The notes beneath the pieces were generated by a model. That model ran no database searches. It had not been told where the DNA came from and saw only the letters and a program-made list of their open reading frames with translations. From Methanolobus halotolerans (GTDB lineage Archaea > Halobacteriota > Methanosarcinia > Methanosarcinales > Methanosarcinaceae), in NCBI RefSeq assembly GCF_004745425.1, contig NZ_PGGK01000004.1, forward strand, positions 62,001 to 126,000: a DNA stretch of 64,000 nucleotides, given 5' to 3'. The position numbers and the translations under genes were made by a program. This document shows, piece by piece, positions 37,850 to 47,710 of this stretch. The stretch's first letter is position 1; each line of letters starts with the position of its first letter.

Positions 37850-39073
37850 ATGCTCTACAGGGAAGTGCCAAAAAGCGGGGACAAACTATCAATACAGGGA
37901 TTCGGGGCCATGAGGCTTCCGAAAAAGGATGGCGGCATCAATCATGAGAAGGCCACAGCCCTTATCCGTCACGCCATTGATAACGGGGTTAACTATATCG
38001 ATACCGCATGGACATACCATGGGGAGGAAAGCGAAAAACTCCTTGGCAATGCTCTGGCTGAGGGTTACAGGGAGCGGGTCAGGATCGCTACTAAAATGCC
38101 TCACTGGCTTGTCAGTAGCCGGCAGGACATGGACAAGTTCCTTGAATTACAGTTGAAGAGACTGCGTACCGATCACATAGACTACTATCTCATCCATTCA
38201 CTTACAGCCAGTGGATGGATGGAAATAAAGGAGAAAGGTGTGCTGGAATTCCTTGATACGGCAAAGAAAGACGGTCGTATAAAGAATGCCGGTTTTTCTT
38301 TCCATGACAATATAAAGGTTTTCAAAGAGATAATCGACTCCTATGACTGGGACATCTGCCTCATACAGTACAATTACCTTGATGAGAATCACCAGGCAGG
38401 AACAGAAGGCCTGAAATACGCGGCTGAAAAAGATATAGGGGTCATCGTGATGGAGCCCCTGCGGGGAGGAAGTCTTGCCACAAACGTCCCCCCTGAAGTA
38501 GAGAAGAACTGGGAGGGAGCGGACGTGAAAAGAACACCTGCAGAGTGGGGTTTACGGTGGATCTGGAACCATCCGGAGGTTACCGTGGTCCTCTCAGGAA
38601 TGAGTGATAAATCACAGCTTGATGAGAACATTCGGACGGCATCCGAAGCATATCCTGACTCACTGGCAGAAGATGAACTCGATACTGTCCGAAGGGCTGC
38701 AAAAAAGTACAAAGAATTAGCAACAATTCCCTGTACAGGATGCAATTATTGCATGCCATGTCCTGCAGGAGTCGATATTCCCGGATGTTTTGATCTCTAC
38801 AACAGCAGCAAGATCTTCGGTGGTACAAATGATGGCGGTACACAGCACAGATATTTATTATACCAGATGGGGATTCTAGGAGAACGGTCATCTGCTTCAC
38901 TTTGCGTGAACTGCGGAAAATGTAAGGAATTATGTCCCCAGAAAATAGACATTCCTGAATGGATGAAGGAGGTAGAGGCTCAATTCGAGCAACCTGTGGT
39001 GAAGTTCAAGGCCTCTGCAATGAGACTTGTCCTGCCGGTCTTCAGACGGGTCAGTTTCTTAAAATATCGGTAA
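37850..39073 (+). CDS. Aldo/keto reductase with C-terminal ferredoxin domain
   Basis: About 407 residues. The N-terminal 290 form an aldo/keto reductase barrel: FGAMRLPKKDGG, IDTAWTYHGEESEKLLGNAL (catalytic Asp, Tyr), TKMPHW (catalytic Lys) and a DYYLIH segment. The C-terminal part has the Cys clusters CTGCNYCMPCPAGVDIPG and CVNCGKCKELCPQKIDIPEW, two 4Fe-4S motifs. This combination is common in anaerobes and probably links ferredoxin to carbonyl reduction. ATG 37850 is used (GAGAAAGGTC just upstream) rather than TTG 37835. Confidence 0.92.
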   Translation: MLYREVPKSGDKLSIQGFGAMRLPKKDGGINHEKATALIRHAIDNGVNYIDTAWTYHGEESEKLLGNALAEGYRERVRIATKMPHWLVSSRQDMDKFLELQLKRLRTDHIDYYLIHSLTASGWMEIKEKGVLEFLDTAKKDGRIKNAGFSFHDNIKVFKEIIDSYDWDICLIQYNYLDENHQAGTEGLKYAAEKDIGVIVMEPLRGGSLATNVPPEVEKNWEGADVKRTPAEWGLRWIWNHPEVTVVLSGMSDKSQLDENIRTASEAYPDSLAEDELDTVRRAAKKYKELATIPCTGCNYCMPCPAGVDIPGCFDLYNSSKIFGGTNDGGTQHRYLLYQMGILGERSSASLCVNCGKCKELCPQKIDIPEWMKEVEAQFEQPVVKFKASAMRLVLPVFRRVSFLKYR

Positions 39074-39081
39074 AGATTGCC

Positions 39082-39756
39082 TCACACTTTTTGGGCTACA
39101 ATAACAAACCCATTCACCCGATTCCCCGTCCTCGTCACAAATCTATCATTCCTGAAGTACTCGACCTCAAACCCGTTCTCAACCAGTAGGAGTACAAGCT
39201 CCTTCTCAGTAAAGTGATGAGCAGTATAAGCAACCTCTCCGGTATCCTCATCATAGGCAAGAAATGAACCCTCCTCTTTTGTCACGGGCAGGCCATTGAT
39301 GTAGCGCTCACGATATATCTTCGAACGCCAGGTCTGTCCGAAATCGGCGATGTAGATATGGCCCTGTGGTTTCAGAACCCTGCATACTTCGCGGATAACC
39401 CGGGCACGACCGTCCTTTGAGACAACCGTGCCCAGAAGGGCCTGCATGAAGGCGACGTCGAAGGTTGCACCGGGGAAGGGCAGGATTGAGGCATTGGCCT
39501 TAACGAAGGAGGGAGTATGAGAACTGTTCTTCTGTTCTGAAGAGGATCTTGCAGTTCTCAGGATATCCGTATTAATGTCAATGCCGGTCACAAAATACCC
39601 ATGAAGCGCCAGAGGAATGCTCACTTTTCCATTGGCACAGCCGATATCCAGTATACGGCAGCCGGGAGAGATGTACCTGTAGATGACCGGATCAAGCTCT
39701 ATAGTTGGGATGTTTCCGGCTTTGATATTTTTCCATGGTGACAAGTTTCTTTGCAT
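39082..39756 (-). CDS. Class I SAM-dependent methyltransferase
   Basis: The 224-residue protein has motif I ILDIGCANGKVSIPLALHGY, FVTGIDINTDILRTA, FDVAFMQALLGTVVSKD and VLKPQGHIYIADFGQTW. Substrate unknown. It converges on the aldo/keto reductase gene with 8 bases between. Confidence 0.87.
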   Translation of the reverse strand: MQRNLSPWKNIKAGNIPTIELDPVIYRYISPGCRILDIGCANGKVSIPLALHGYFVTGIDINTDILRTARSSSEQKNSSHTPSFVKANASILPFPGATFDVAFMQALLGTVVSKDGRARVIREVCRVLKPQGHIYIADFGQTWRSKIYRERYINGLPVTKEEGSFLAYDEDTGEVAYTAHHFTEKELVLLLVENGFEVEYFRNDRFVTRTGNRVNGFVIVAQKV

Positions 39757-39875
39757 GGGAAACCTCAGGTTAATTAGAAATGGGTCTTAAACCAACATTT
39801 TTAATATAATCGTTTGCTTTTCTAACCTTAAATACAGACACCTAATAATCTTATTTCATATTTGAGGAACTTACG

Positions 39876-40157
39876 ATGATCACTAAAGAAGAAGTAGAAC
39901 ACGTAGGCTGGCTCGCACGTGTCGAGATTGATGAGAAGGAATCCGATGTGTATGCAGAGAAGCTGAACTCAGTACTGGACTATTTCGGGCAGCTTGATGA
40001 GGTCGATACCAAGGACGTACCTCCGACCTACCACGTAATGGACGTTGTGAATGTATTCAGGGAGGATGTTGTGAAAGAATCGATGCCACAGGATATCGTG
40101 CTCTCTAATACCGAGCACAAGAAGGAAGGCAACTTCAAGTCCCCGAGGATAATGTGA
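39876..40157 (+). CDS. gatC: Asp/Glu-tRNA amidotransferase subunit C
   Basis: The 93-residue protein begins [20 protein letters not shown] and ends with the usual NFKSPRIM tail, both typical of GatC, the belt that holds GatA and GatB together. The GatCAB complex amidates misacylated Asp-tRNA(Asn), and Glu-tRNA(Gln) where needed. First gene of gatC-gatA-gatB. Confidence 0.94.
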   Translation: MITKEEVEHVGWLARVEIDEKESDVYAEKLNSVLDYFGQLDEVDTKDVPPTYHVMDVVNVFREDVVKESMPQDIVLSNTEHKKEGNFKSPRIM

Positions 40158-40167
40158 GGTGGGATGT

Positions 40168-41595
40168 ATGACAGCATGGACAGGCATTTCCGAAATAAAA
40201 CAGAAGATAGCAGAAACTTCCGCAGAAGAGGTTACCGCCTCATATCTTGAAACCATAGGGAAAAGCTGTATCAACGGCTTTATCACAACCTGGGATAAGG
40301 CTCTTGAGGCGGCCAGGGGCATTGATACCGGCGGTCATGAAGGTCCTCTAGCAGGAGTGCCTATTGCTATCAAGGACAACATTTCCACAACCGGGCTGTC
40401 AACCACATGCTCCTCCAAAATACTGCAGGGATATGTTCCGCCCTATGATGCACACGTCATCGAGAAGCTCAGGGCGGCAGGTGCGGTGATACTTGGGAAG
40501 ACCAATATGGACGAGTTCGCCATGGGCACATCCACCGAATCCAGTTACTACGGAGCTACTCTCAACCCATGGGATGCCGCCAGGGTCCCGGGAGGTTCAT
40601 CAGGAGGCAGCGCCGCGGTGGTCGCTGCAGGCGAGGCACCCGTTTCACTTGGTTCGGACACCGGAGGCTCTGTAAGATGTCCCGCAGCTTTCTGTGGCGT
40701 TGTCGGGCTGAAACCGACCTACGGGTGCATCTCAAGATTCGGGCTCATCTCATATGCCAATTCTCTGGAGCAGATAGGACCCCTTGCAACTAACGTGGCC
40801 GATATTGCCACACTCATGGATGTGATCGCAGGATACGACCCCAGGGACAGTACATCCATCAACAGGGAGAACACTTACAGCAATGCCATGAAAGATGATG
40901 TCAAAGGTCTGAAGATAGGGGTTCCCGAGGAGTACTTCGGAGAAGGTATCGACGAAGATGTGGAAAAGCTGGTATGGGATGCCATCGGGAAGTACGAGGA
41001 CATGGGAGCGTCCTGGAAAAAGGTATCGATGCCACATACAAAATACGCACTCGCATCATACTATATAATAGCCATGAGCGAGGCATCATCCAACCTTGCA
41101 CGTTTTGACGGTACAAGATATGGTTTCCGTGCAGATGGCGATAACTGGCATGTCATGGCCTCAAAGACCAGGGCACAGGGATTTGGCGAAGAGGTCAAGC
41201 GCAGGATACTGCTGGGAACCTATGCACTCTCTGCAGGTTACCACGACAAATATTACCTTAAGTCACTCAAGGTCAGGACCCTTGTGAAACAGGATTTTGA
41301 CAGGGCACTGGCAGAAGTTGATGTGCTCATGGGACCCACCATGCCGACACCGGCCTTCAGGATCGGTGAGAAGATCGATGACCCGCTCTCATTGTACCTT
41401 GCAGATGTCAACACAGTCCCGATCAACCTCGCGGGCGTACCTTCCATCTCGCTCCCCTGCGGATTTGTTGAAGGCATGCCTGTGGGATTACAGATAATCG
41501 GAAAACACTTCGATGAAAACACAGTACTCAGGGCTGCCTATAGCTTCGAGCAGAACACAGAGCATCATACAAGAAGACCCGGAGAGGTGGCATAA
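40168..41595 (+). CDS. gatA: Asp/Glu-tRNA amidotransferase subunit A
   Basis: GatA is the glutaminase/amidase subunit. The amidase-signature catalytic triad is seen as the Lys in PIAIKDNIS, the cis-Ser in [13 protein letters not shown], and the nucleophile in [15 protein letters not shown] later GLKPTYG and the C-terminal [18 protein letters not shown] are conserved. Start ATG 40168 has GAGGTGGG upstream; GTG 40159 gives three extra residues. It overlaps gatB by one base. Confidence 0.96.
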   Translation: MTAWTGISEIKQKIAETSAEEVTASYLETIGKSCINGFITTWDKALEAARGIDTGGHEGPLAGVPIAIKDNISTTGLSTTCSSKILQGYVPPYDAHVIEKLRAAGAVILGKTNMDEFAMGTSTESSYYGATLNPWDAARVPGGSSGGSAAVVAAGEAPVSLGSDTGGSVRCPAAFCGVVGLKPTYGCISRFGLISYANSLEQIGPLATNVADIATLMDVIAGYDPRDSTSINRENTYSNAMKDDVKGLKIGVPEEYFGEGIDEDVEKLVWDAIGKYEDMGASWKKVSMPHTKYALASYYIIAMSEASSNLARFDGTRYGFRADGDNWHVMASKTRAQGFGEEVKRRILLGTYALSAGYHDKYYLKSLKVRTLVKQDFDRALAEVDVLMGPTMPTPAFRIGEKIDDPLSLYLADVNTVPINLAGVPSISLPCGFVEGMPVGLQIIGKHFDENTVLRAAYSFEQNTEHHTRRPGEVA

Positions 41596-43016
41596 TGGTT
41601 TACGAGAACCCTGACGGTGTCAGGATAGGACTGGAAGTACACGTCCAGCTGAACAAGCTCAATACTAAACTTTTCTGCGGCTGTTCCACTGACTACCACA
41701 ACGACGAACCCAACACCCACGTGTGCCCTGTATGCCTGGGCCTTCCGGGATCACTGCCTGTTATTAACGAAAGGGCAGTGGAGTTCGCCATCCGGATAGG
41801 ACTTGCACTCAACTGTGAGATAGTCGAACAGACCCAGTTCCACAGGAAGAACTACTATTACCCGGACCTGCCAAAGGGCTTCCAGACCACCCAGTATGAT
41901 TACCCGATAGCCGGCAAGGGAAAAGTAGTCATCGAAGGTGAGGACGGGGAGCGTGTCATCAGGATCACACGTGCACATATGGAAGAGGACCCCGGCAAGC
42001 TGCAGCATATAGGGACCATCGAGAAATCCAAGGGAACTCTTATCAACTACAATCGTTCGGGTATGACGCTTATAGAGATCGTCAGCGAGCCCGATATGAG
42101 GAGCCCAAAGGAAGCCAGGCGCTATCTGGACAAGCTCAGAAGCATATTGGATTACCTGGAGGTCTTCGACGGAGACCTGGAAGGTGCCATGAGAGTGGAT
42201 GCCAACGTTTCCGTATATGGAGGCGATCGCGCTGAGGTTAAGAACATTTCCTCGTTCAAGGGTGCTGAGAGGGCGCTTCTCTACGAGATAATGAGGCAGA
42301 AGAACCAGGTCAGGCGCGGTGAGAAGATCGTTATGGAGACAAGACACTTCGATGAAGCGAGGGGTGTCACCATCTCCATGCGTACTAAAGAGGAAGAACA
42401 TGACTACCGCTACTTCCCCGAACCCGACCTCGTACCGCTGAGAGTTGCCGACAGGGCACCTGCGATCCTGAAGGCACTGCCTGAGCTGCCTGATGCGAAA
42501 CGGGAACGTTTCCTGCAACAATACGGAATGTCCGGCATGCATGCAAGAGCACTCACCACCGAGATAAAGGTGGCCAACTTCTACGAAGAGGTCGCAGCGA
42601 AGGTCGATCCAAAGGATGCGGCTGTCTGGGTCGCCGATATCCTCAAGGGAGAGTTGAACTACCGGGACCTTGATATCGATGCTTTCGCCGTGGAGGACAC
42701 TGTTGCAGTTATAGGACTCGTAACGGAGAACAAGATCACGGAGCAGAGCGGTGTTGAGATCATACGCACCGTCCTTGATCATGGAGGAAAACCTCAGGAT
42801 ATTGTCAAAGAGAGAGGCCTGCTCAAGGTGGAAGACGATATTGTAGCACAGGCAGTTGAAGAGGCGATAAATGAAAGTCAGGAGGCTGTGGCAGATTATC
42901 TTGCAGGCAAGGAAAAGTCCCTTAACTTCATCGTAGGCAAGGTCATGCAGAAAACAAAAGGACGTGCAGATGCCCGTGAAGCAAGGGAAAAGGTACTTGC
43001 AAAAATTAAGGGGTAG
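41595..43016 (+). CDS. gatB: Asp/Glu-tRNA amidotransferase subunit B
   Basis: GatB binds the tRNA acceptor and activates the carboxyl group with ATP. The 473-residue protein has the family start VRIGLEVHVQLNKLNTKLF, FCGCSTDYHNDEPNTHVCPV (Cys-rich metal region), RKNYYYPDLPKGFQTTQY, and a C-terminal YqeY-like tail, NFIVGKVMQKTKGRADAREA. It is the last gene of the operon. Confidence 0.97.
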   Translation: MVYENPDGVRIGLEVHVQLNKLNTKLFCGCSTDYHNDEPNTHVCPVCLGLPGSLPVINERAVEFAIRIGLALNCEIVEQTQFHRKNYYYPDLPKGFQTTQYDYPIAGKGKVVIEGEDGERVIRITRAHMEEDPGKLQHIGTIEKSKGTLINYNRSGMTLIEIVSEPDMRSPKEARRYLDKLRSILDYLEVFDGDLEGAMRVDANVSVYGGDRAEVKNISSFKGAERALLYEIMRQKNQVRRGEKIVMETRHFDEARGVTISMRTKEEEHDYRYFPEPDLVPLRVADRAPAILKALPELPDAKRERFLQQYGMSGMHARALTTEIKVANFYEEVAAKVDPKDAAVWVADILKGELNYRDLDIDAFAVEDTVAVIGLVTENKITEQSGVEIIRTVLDHGGKPQDIVKERGLLKVEDDIVAQAVEEAINESQEAVADYLAGKEKSLNFIVGKVMQKTKGRADAREAREKVLAKIKG

Positions 43017-43113
43017 AGATAGAGGAGAATAACCCTCTTTCCGATATTCCTATATTTTTTAGTGCAGAATCCTGTAATTGCAATACAATTAACATAAGCT
43101 ACACTGATCAAAG

Positions 43114-43160
43114 TTGCAAAGTGACATCACGAAGCTTGCATACCCTACTTTGCAATTTTT
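43114..43160 (+). repeat. Long inverted repeat with T-tail between gatB and its terminator
   Basis: TTGCAAAGT at 43114-43122 and ACTTTGCAA at 43147-43155 are perfect 9-bp complements around a 24-base loop, followed by five T. It could be a terminator of gatCAB, or the 3' end of a small RNA. A second, shorter terminator hairpin follows. Confidence 0.5.
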
Positions 43161-43186
43161 CTTCTATATACTAAATGTTAAGGATC

Positions 43187-43210
43187 AAGGTTTCCAAAGA
43201 AACCTTTTTT
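43187..43210 (+). terminator. Hairpin and T-run downstream of gatB
   Basis: An 8-bp stem (AAGGTTTC and GAAACCTT) with a 4-base loop is followed by four more T. It has the form of an intrinsic terminator for the plus strand; it lies 170 bases past the gatB stop and just before the convergent HTH gene. Confidence 0.65.
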
Positions 43211-43229
43211 AAATCAACAGATAAAGCAT

Positions 43230-43577
43230 TTACTTAAGATCGTGCTGTGATTCCACATTTACAAGGAAAGCCTCACCGCGCGGTGTGAGATAATACTCAT
43301 AGGCACCGTCCTTTTCCTCTTTTTCGATGTACAGAGTATCTTCGAGCATGCGTAGATCAAAACTTGCGTGCATGTCATCGAGCTGGAACTCTTCTTTTAT
43401 CTGATCGAACCTCATTCGACCCTGACCGAGCTTTTTGAGGATTCTCCTGCGGACAGGGTGTTGAAGGGCATTCAGTCCGGCTTTATGGTCCTCCGTAGGA
43501 TTTGCCTTAAGCTTTCCCTCTTTCTTTGCTTTCTCGTACCATTCCTGCCGTTTTTTCATCAGATCGTCATCAGCCAT
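43230..43577 (-). CDS. Winged-helix regulator, ArsR-like
   Basis: This protein of about 115 residues (ATG 43577 preferred over 43583) has a basic start and the wHTH core LNALQHPVRRRILKKL, IKEEFQLDDMHASFDLRML (recognition helix) and YYLTPRGEAFL. The pattern LQHPVRRRIL is typical of ArsR-type folds in archaea. It lacks metal cysteines. The target is unknown. Confidence 0.8.
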   Translation of the reverse strand: MADDDLMKKRQEWYEKAKKEGKLKANPTEDHKAGLNALQHPVRRRILKKLGQGRMRFDQIKEEFQLDDMHASFDLRMLEDTLYIEKEEKDGAYEYYLTPRGEAFLVNVESQHDLK

Positions 43578-43942
43578 AGTCATCCATCATTATTAATTAA
43601 TATAGTATTAAATAGGCTTTGCTCGAGAGATTACAAGCAAACCATAAACATATATTCCTTGCAGATATTTCAATCTTTCAGGAACTGTCAACTACATTTT
43701 AGATTTAAAAGCTGATTTATGCTATCCATATTTCCCATTAAGGCTGATATTTTCTCGAATACTTCTTTAAGACGAGGATTTTAAGTAAAATACTCCGCCA
43801 GATCAGAACCGAGATTTCAGTACTCAATTCTGTGTTTTCTTGTGACGAGGCCATTCTCGCCAAAACAATTATATCTTTTGAACATCATGTAAGCAGCCTA
43901 CCATTATTCTAATTAATCATATCACAATAATCAGGTGAAAAT
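43578..43942. other. Intergenic region between divergent HTH and L40e genes
   Basis: This AT-rich stretch must hold two divergent promoters. An AGGTGA ribosome site lies just before the L40e start. I see no RNA gene, repeat or credible small ORF in it. Confidence 0.4.
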
Positions 43943-44092
43943 ATGGCAAGATTTCCAGAAGCTGAAGATAGAATACTAAATAAGAAGATCTGCATGAAAT
44001 GCAATGCACGCAACGCTTTCCGTGCAACAAGATGCCGAAAGTGTAACAACAAAAGCCTGCGTCCTAAATCCAAGGAATCCAAGGGTGGTTGA
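43943..44092 (+). CDS. rpl40e: 50S ribosomal protein L40e
   Basis: The 49-residue product begins [20 protein letters not shown], has the zinc-binding pairs CMKC and CRKC, and ends in a basic tail. It is the archaeal/eukaryotic ribosomal protein L40e. ATG 43943 has AGGTGA upstream. It precedes GGGP synthase by eight bases and is probably co-transcribed with it. Confidence 0.93.
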   Translation: MARFPEAEDRILNKKICMKCNARNAFRATRCRKCNNKSLRPKSKESKGG

Positions 44093-44100
44093 TCCTTTTC

Positions 44101-44844
44101 ATGCAAGTGGAAAAGTACCTTAACGATATTGCAGAACGCGAAGGTACAGTTCACTTGACACTGATCGACCCCGCATCCCAGTCTCCTGACGAAGCAGCAG
44201 AAATCGCCTTAGCTGCTGCACAGGGCGGCACGGATGCTATCATGGTCGGTGGTTCCACAGGAGCCGGAGGCATGCTGCTTGATCAGACACTTCTTAAAAT
44301 AAAGGAAAAGACAGACAAACCAAACATCCTTTTTCCAGGAAATTCAGCAGGTGTCAGCCGCTATGCTGATGCAATCTTTTTTATGAGCCTGTTGAACTCC
44401 CGGGACATTAGTTTTATAACAAGCAATCAGGTCATGGGTGCTCCGGTGGTATACAAGAGTGGCATAGAACCCATCTCTATGGCATATCTTATAGTCGAGC
44501 CTGGAGGCACTGTCGGCTGGGTAGGGGATGCAAAGCTCATCCCAAAGAACAAAGCTGATATCGCAGTGGCCTATGCACTTGCAGGCAAATACCTGGGAAT
44601 GCACTACACTTATCTGGAAGCAGGATCCGGAGCCGATGAGGCGGTAAGGCCTGAGATGATAGGTGCTGTCAAGCACGTCCTTGGTGACAATAAACTGATA
44701 GTTGGCGGAGGCATACGCGATGCAGTTACTGCAAAGAGATGTGCTCTTGCAGGAGCAGACATGATAGTCACCGGCACAATTGTCGAGAAAAGCTCTAACG
44801 TCACCGCCAGAATAGAAGAAATCGTATCAGCTATCAAGAGTTGA
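44101..44844 (+). CDS. Geranylgeranylglyceryl phosphate synthase
   Basis: This enzyme makes the first ether bond of archaeal lipids. The 247-residue barrel has HLTLIDPASQSPDEA (substrate Asp), DAIMVGGSTGAGG, NILFPGNSAGVSRYADAIFF and the C-terminal phosphate loops YLEAGSGADEAV and LIVGGGIRDAV, all typical of GGGPS. ATG 44101 follows GGTGGTTGAT. It works upstream of the UbiA-type enzyme at 11468. Confidence 0.96.
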   Translation: MQVEKYLNDIAEREGTVHLTLIDPASQSPDEAAEIALAAAQGGTDAIMVGGSTGAGGMLLDQTLLKIKEKTDKPNILFPGNSAGVSRYADAIFFMSLLNSRDISFITSNQVMGAPVVYKSGIEPISMAYLIVEPGGTVGWVGDAKLIPKNKADIAVAYALAGKYLGMHYTYLEAGSGADEAVRPEMIGAVKHVLGDNKLIVGGGIRDAVTAKRCALAGADMIVTGTIVEKSSNVTARIEEIVSAIKS

Positions 44845-44902
44845 AGTAACCGGTTTCGGTTTTCCTTTTTACATATTTCATCATTTAATCAGAGGTTTGA
44901 CA

Positions 44903-46621
44903 ATGCTTGATGTATCCAACGTTATTAAGGAATATGACTTCAACAACAAGAAAAAGCGTGTTCTGGACAATATAAGTTTCAGTGTTGCTGATGGAGAGAT
45001 ACTGGGAATTACAGGTAAGAGCGGAAGCGGTAAAACTACCCTTCTGAAGATACTTCGTGGAATAGAGAGCTTTGATGAAGGTTCCTTCCAGCTCGGGGAG
45101 CTCAAAATAACCCCGGGTTCAGATAAAAGTAATATCAGGTCCCTCCAGCTAAGTACCGCAATTCATCTACAACGTAACTTCGGACTGTGGAGCGGTCCTG
45201 CAATTGATAACATAATCCGCAGGCTCAATTCCCGGTACACAGGAGACGAGGGACTTCCTGAACCCGATTCACTCTATTATGATGAAATGTACGAAGAAGC
45301 CATGGAGTACATCAGACTTGTCGGCCTTGAAGATAAAGCATTACATTCTTCAAATGTCCTCAGTGGCGGTGAGAAACAAAGGCTTATTATAGCCCGTCAA
45401 CTTGCCGCGAGACCAAAACTGCTGCTTCTTGACGAACCGGTAACCATGACAGGCCCCGGTACTAAACAGGAGATACTGGATGTTATCAAAGAGATAAAGG
45501 GCAGACTTAAAATACCTATTGTCGTGGTCTCCCACCTGCCGGAGGTCCACCTCTATCTTTCTGACCGGGTGGCATATCTGGAAAATGGCAGGCTTCTTGA
45601 GCCGGGAGAGCCTGAAGTTGTTTTGAAACATTTCCTCAAGGAACTGAAAGAGCAGGTAAGATTGCCAGAGATCCGGGAAAAGGAGCCAGTTATAAAGGTC
45701 AGGAACCTGTCAAAACGTTTTTCATTGCTGAGGGTCGGAGAGGTGTTGAAGTTCGAAGATATCTCCTTTGATATAAACCGCGGGGAGATAACTGCAATGG
45801 TAGGCCAGTCAGGCGCAGGCAAGACAACACTTCTTAAGATGATAGAAGGCCTGAAAATTCCGAAGGAAGGGGAAATCAGTTACTCCCATAAAGGTGAATG
45901 GCTGAATATCCTCGAATTCACAAGACAGCGCCTGGACCTTCGTAAGAAGATCAGCATCATGCACCAGGAATTCACACTTTCACCCCATTCCACGGTCCGG
46001 GAGCAGATGGCTTTCAGGCTCAGGCTGAAAGGAGAAAAGTCACTTGGATACGCCAGGAAAAAGGCAGCAGAGATAGGAATCTCGGAGAAAGTGCTTGACA
46101 TGCTGTACAGTCTTCCTGATGTATCAGAGGATGAAAAAGCGAAGATCATGCAACAGATAAACCAGAGTCCGGATATCTATGAACTTCTTTTCCCCCCCAT
46201 CACCAAAGATAATGTGGATGAGCATGCAAAGGAGATCTTTAATGCCCTCGATCTGCCCATGGAAGTCCTTGATAAGACCCCCTACCAGATAAGCGGAGGA
46301 GAGCATGTGCGTGCATACATTGCACTTGCACTTGCGACAAATCCGGAAATACTGCTTCTTGACGAGCCCTTTGGAGATCTTGATCCGGTGACACTCAGGG
46401 ACGTTACAAATTCCCTGAAGAGAATCAGCGATAATTTTGGAACTACCATTGTCCTGGTGAGCCACCACATGGACTTTGTAAGGGAAGTTGCACACAGAGC
46501 AATACTTGTGGACAAAGGCAAGATAATAATGGACGGAGGGCCTGAAGAAGTATGCAATAGGCTCATCGGAATGAGCCATGCGAGCTATCTTGAGCATGAT
46601 CTCAGGGAACTGACATCCTGA
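44903..46621 (+). CDS. AtwA-like double ABC ATPase (methyl-CoM reductase component A2 family)
   Basis: The 572-residue protein has two ABC domains. The first has GKSGSGKTTLL, LSGGEKQRLIIARQLA and LLLDEP. The second has GQSGAGKTTLL, a degenerate signature ISGGEHVRAYIALAL, and LLLDEPFGDLDPVTL with H-loop SHH. This soluble two-domain layout, including VVSHLPEVHLYLSDRVAYLENG, matches component A2, needed with ATP to activate methyl-coenzyme M reductase. It lacks a Cys-rich insertion I recall in the main A2 protein, so it is probably a paralogue rather than AtwA itself. ATG 44903 has AGAGGT just upstream. Confidence 0.78.
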   Translation: MLDVSNVIKEYDFNNKKKRVLDNISFSVADGEILGITGKSGSGKTTLLKILRGIESFDEGSFQLGELKITPGSDKSNIRSLQLSTAIHLQRNFGLWSGPAIDNIIRRLNSRYTGDEGLPEPDSLYYDEMYEEAMEYIRLVGLEDKALHSSNVLSGGEKQRLIIARQLAARPKLLLLDEPVTMTGPGTKQEILDVIKEIKGRLKIPIVVVSHLPEVHLYLSDRVAYLENGRLLEPGEPEVVLKHFLKELKEQVRLPEIREKEPVIKVRNLSKRFSLLRVGEVLKFEDISFDINRGEITAMVGQSGAGKTTLLKMIEGLKIPKEGEISYSHKGEWLNILEFTRQRLDLRKKISIMHQEFTLSPHSTVREQMAFRLRLKGEKSLGYARKKAAEIGISEKVLDMLYSLPDVSEDEKAKIMQQINQSPDIYELLFPPITKDNVDEHAKEIFNALDLPMEVLDKTPYQISGGEHVRAYIALALATNPEILLLDEPFGDLDPVTLRDVTNSLKRISDNFGTTIVLVSHHMDFVREVAHRAILVDKGKIIMDGGPEEVCNRLIGMSHASYLEHDLRELTS

Positions 46622-46807
46622 TATCGTATTACTCCAGCAAGCTCATCTCTTTTCTGGATTCTTTTTTCCTTCCGGACTACCCTTGTACAGAATAAGGTAT
46701 TTATCAATCGACCTACAATTGATTAATGGATACCGCGTTAAAGGGAGATTATATAGACAGGGAAAACAGGATGAATAATTCTATATTTATGCCAGGAGGA
46801 GATATTT

Positions 46808-47416
46808 ATGGGTTCCAGCAAAGGCAAGAGTCTTTTTCTCAGTTTTGCAAAACTTGTCTACTCACTGACTCAGGCAAAGCCGGAGGTTTCTTCTGAAGGA
46901 AGTACGATAACAGACTGGAATATCCTTCCCACAGAACCCTATGTAGGGGATATGCTAACGATAAAGGGAAGAACAGAACCTGATAAATCAATAGATGTTT
47001 CGGTTTCCTTTTCCAGAACCGTGAAGGTCTACAATGGCAGGTACGAATATGGTTTCAATGACATCAGAATACCAAAGGGAAAAAACCGCTTTTCGGTCAG
47101 ATCAAGTCCGGTAAAAAACCTGAATTTCATAGTCCGGATGTTTATTGACTTTAAAAGGAGCTTTGATTCAAATAAAGGGGTCGCAGAGTTTGCGGAAGAT
47201 AATGTTCCTCCCGGAACTTATGATATTGTCATTAACGGAGAAGCAATGGAAGGAGCAGAAGAGGTCTGCATAGATTTCACTGCTCTGGAAACAATGAAAT
47301 CTGACAGTGAAGGGTACTTTGATCACAAATATGAGACAAACGCACTTCCAGAAGGTGACTTCACAGTAAGTACCGGAAACCTTGAAAAGAAAATAACATT
47401 AAGACAGGTAACTTAA
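46808..47416 (+). CDS. Hypothetical protein, 202 aa, beta-rich (Ig-like)
   Basis: I do not recognise the family. After a weakly hydrophobic start (SLFLSFAKLVYSLTQA, perhaps a poor signal) the protein shows two beta-rich units: EGSTITDWNILPTEPYVGDM with LTIKGRTEPDKSIDVSVSF, and EFAEDNVPPGTYDIVINGEA. These are like the Ig-type surface repeats common in Methanosarcinales. A GGAGGAG ribosome site is clear before ATG 46808. An envelope or secreted role is a guess. Confidence 0.6.
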   Translation: MGSSKGKSLFLSFAKLVYSLTQAKPEVSSEGSTITDWNILPTEPYVGDMLTIKGRTEPDKSIDVSVSFSRTVKVYNGRYEYGFNDIRIPKGKNRFSVRSSPVKNLNFIVRMFIDFKRSFDSNKGVAEFAEDNVPPGTYDIVINGEAMEGAEEVCIDFTALETMKSDSEGYFDHKYETNALPEGDFTVSTGNLEKKITLRQVT

Positions 47417-47440
47417 CCTGTCATTTAAAAAGGGAAAAGA

Positions 47441-47710
47441 TCAAACTCCTTTCTGAGACATCAGTTTAATGAAGTCGGTAGACTCCATTACCGGACAACT
47501 CTCGATCAGACATATGTCAGACCACGGAAGATTGAACTCGGCAAATGCCTTCGGATCATCTGTTTCATATAGAAGGAAATATCTCCCACCGGAAATATCC
47601 ACCCACTGATTGATTATGTTCACACCGGCCGGTGGTCTCAACTTTTTAAAGTGTTCAATGACCTTGTCACTGTTTTCTGGTTGCCATGTACTTATACCTA
47701 AGAATAACAT
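47441..47710 (-). CDS. DUF3303-family small protein
   Basis: ATG 47710, with AGGAGTGAT upstream, gives an 89-residue protein beginning MLFLGISTWQPENSDKVIEH and containing GRYFLLYETDDPKAFAEF: the DUF3303 fold, a small alpha/beta barrel related to mono-oxygenase-like domains. An extension to 47782 is not supported. Function unknown. Confidence 0.78.
   Translation of the reverse strand: MLFLGISTWQPENSDKVIEHFKKLRPPAGVNIINQWVDISGGRYFLLYETDDPKAFAEFNLPWSDICLIESCPVMESTDFIKLMSQKGV

Noticed and set aside
41751-42782. 343-codon minus-strand frame within gatB
   Set aside because: Fully inside a certain gene, with no recognisable domain.
4277-43157. 14-base sequence CCTACTTTGCAATT shared by the enolase promoter and the gatB downstream region
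   Set aside because: A match of this length between two AT-rich places is expected by chance in a window of this size.
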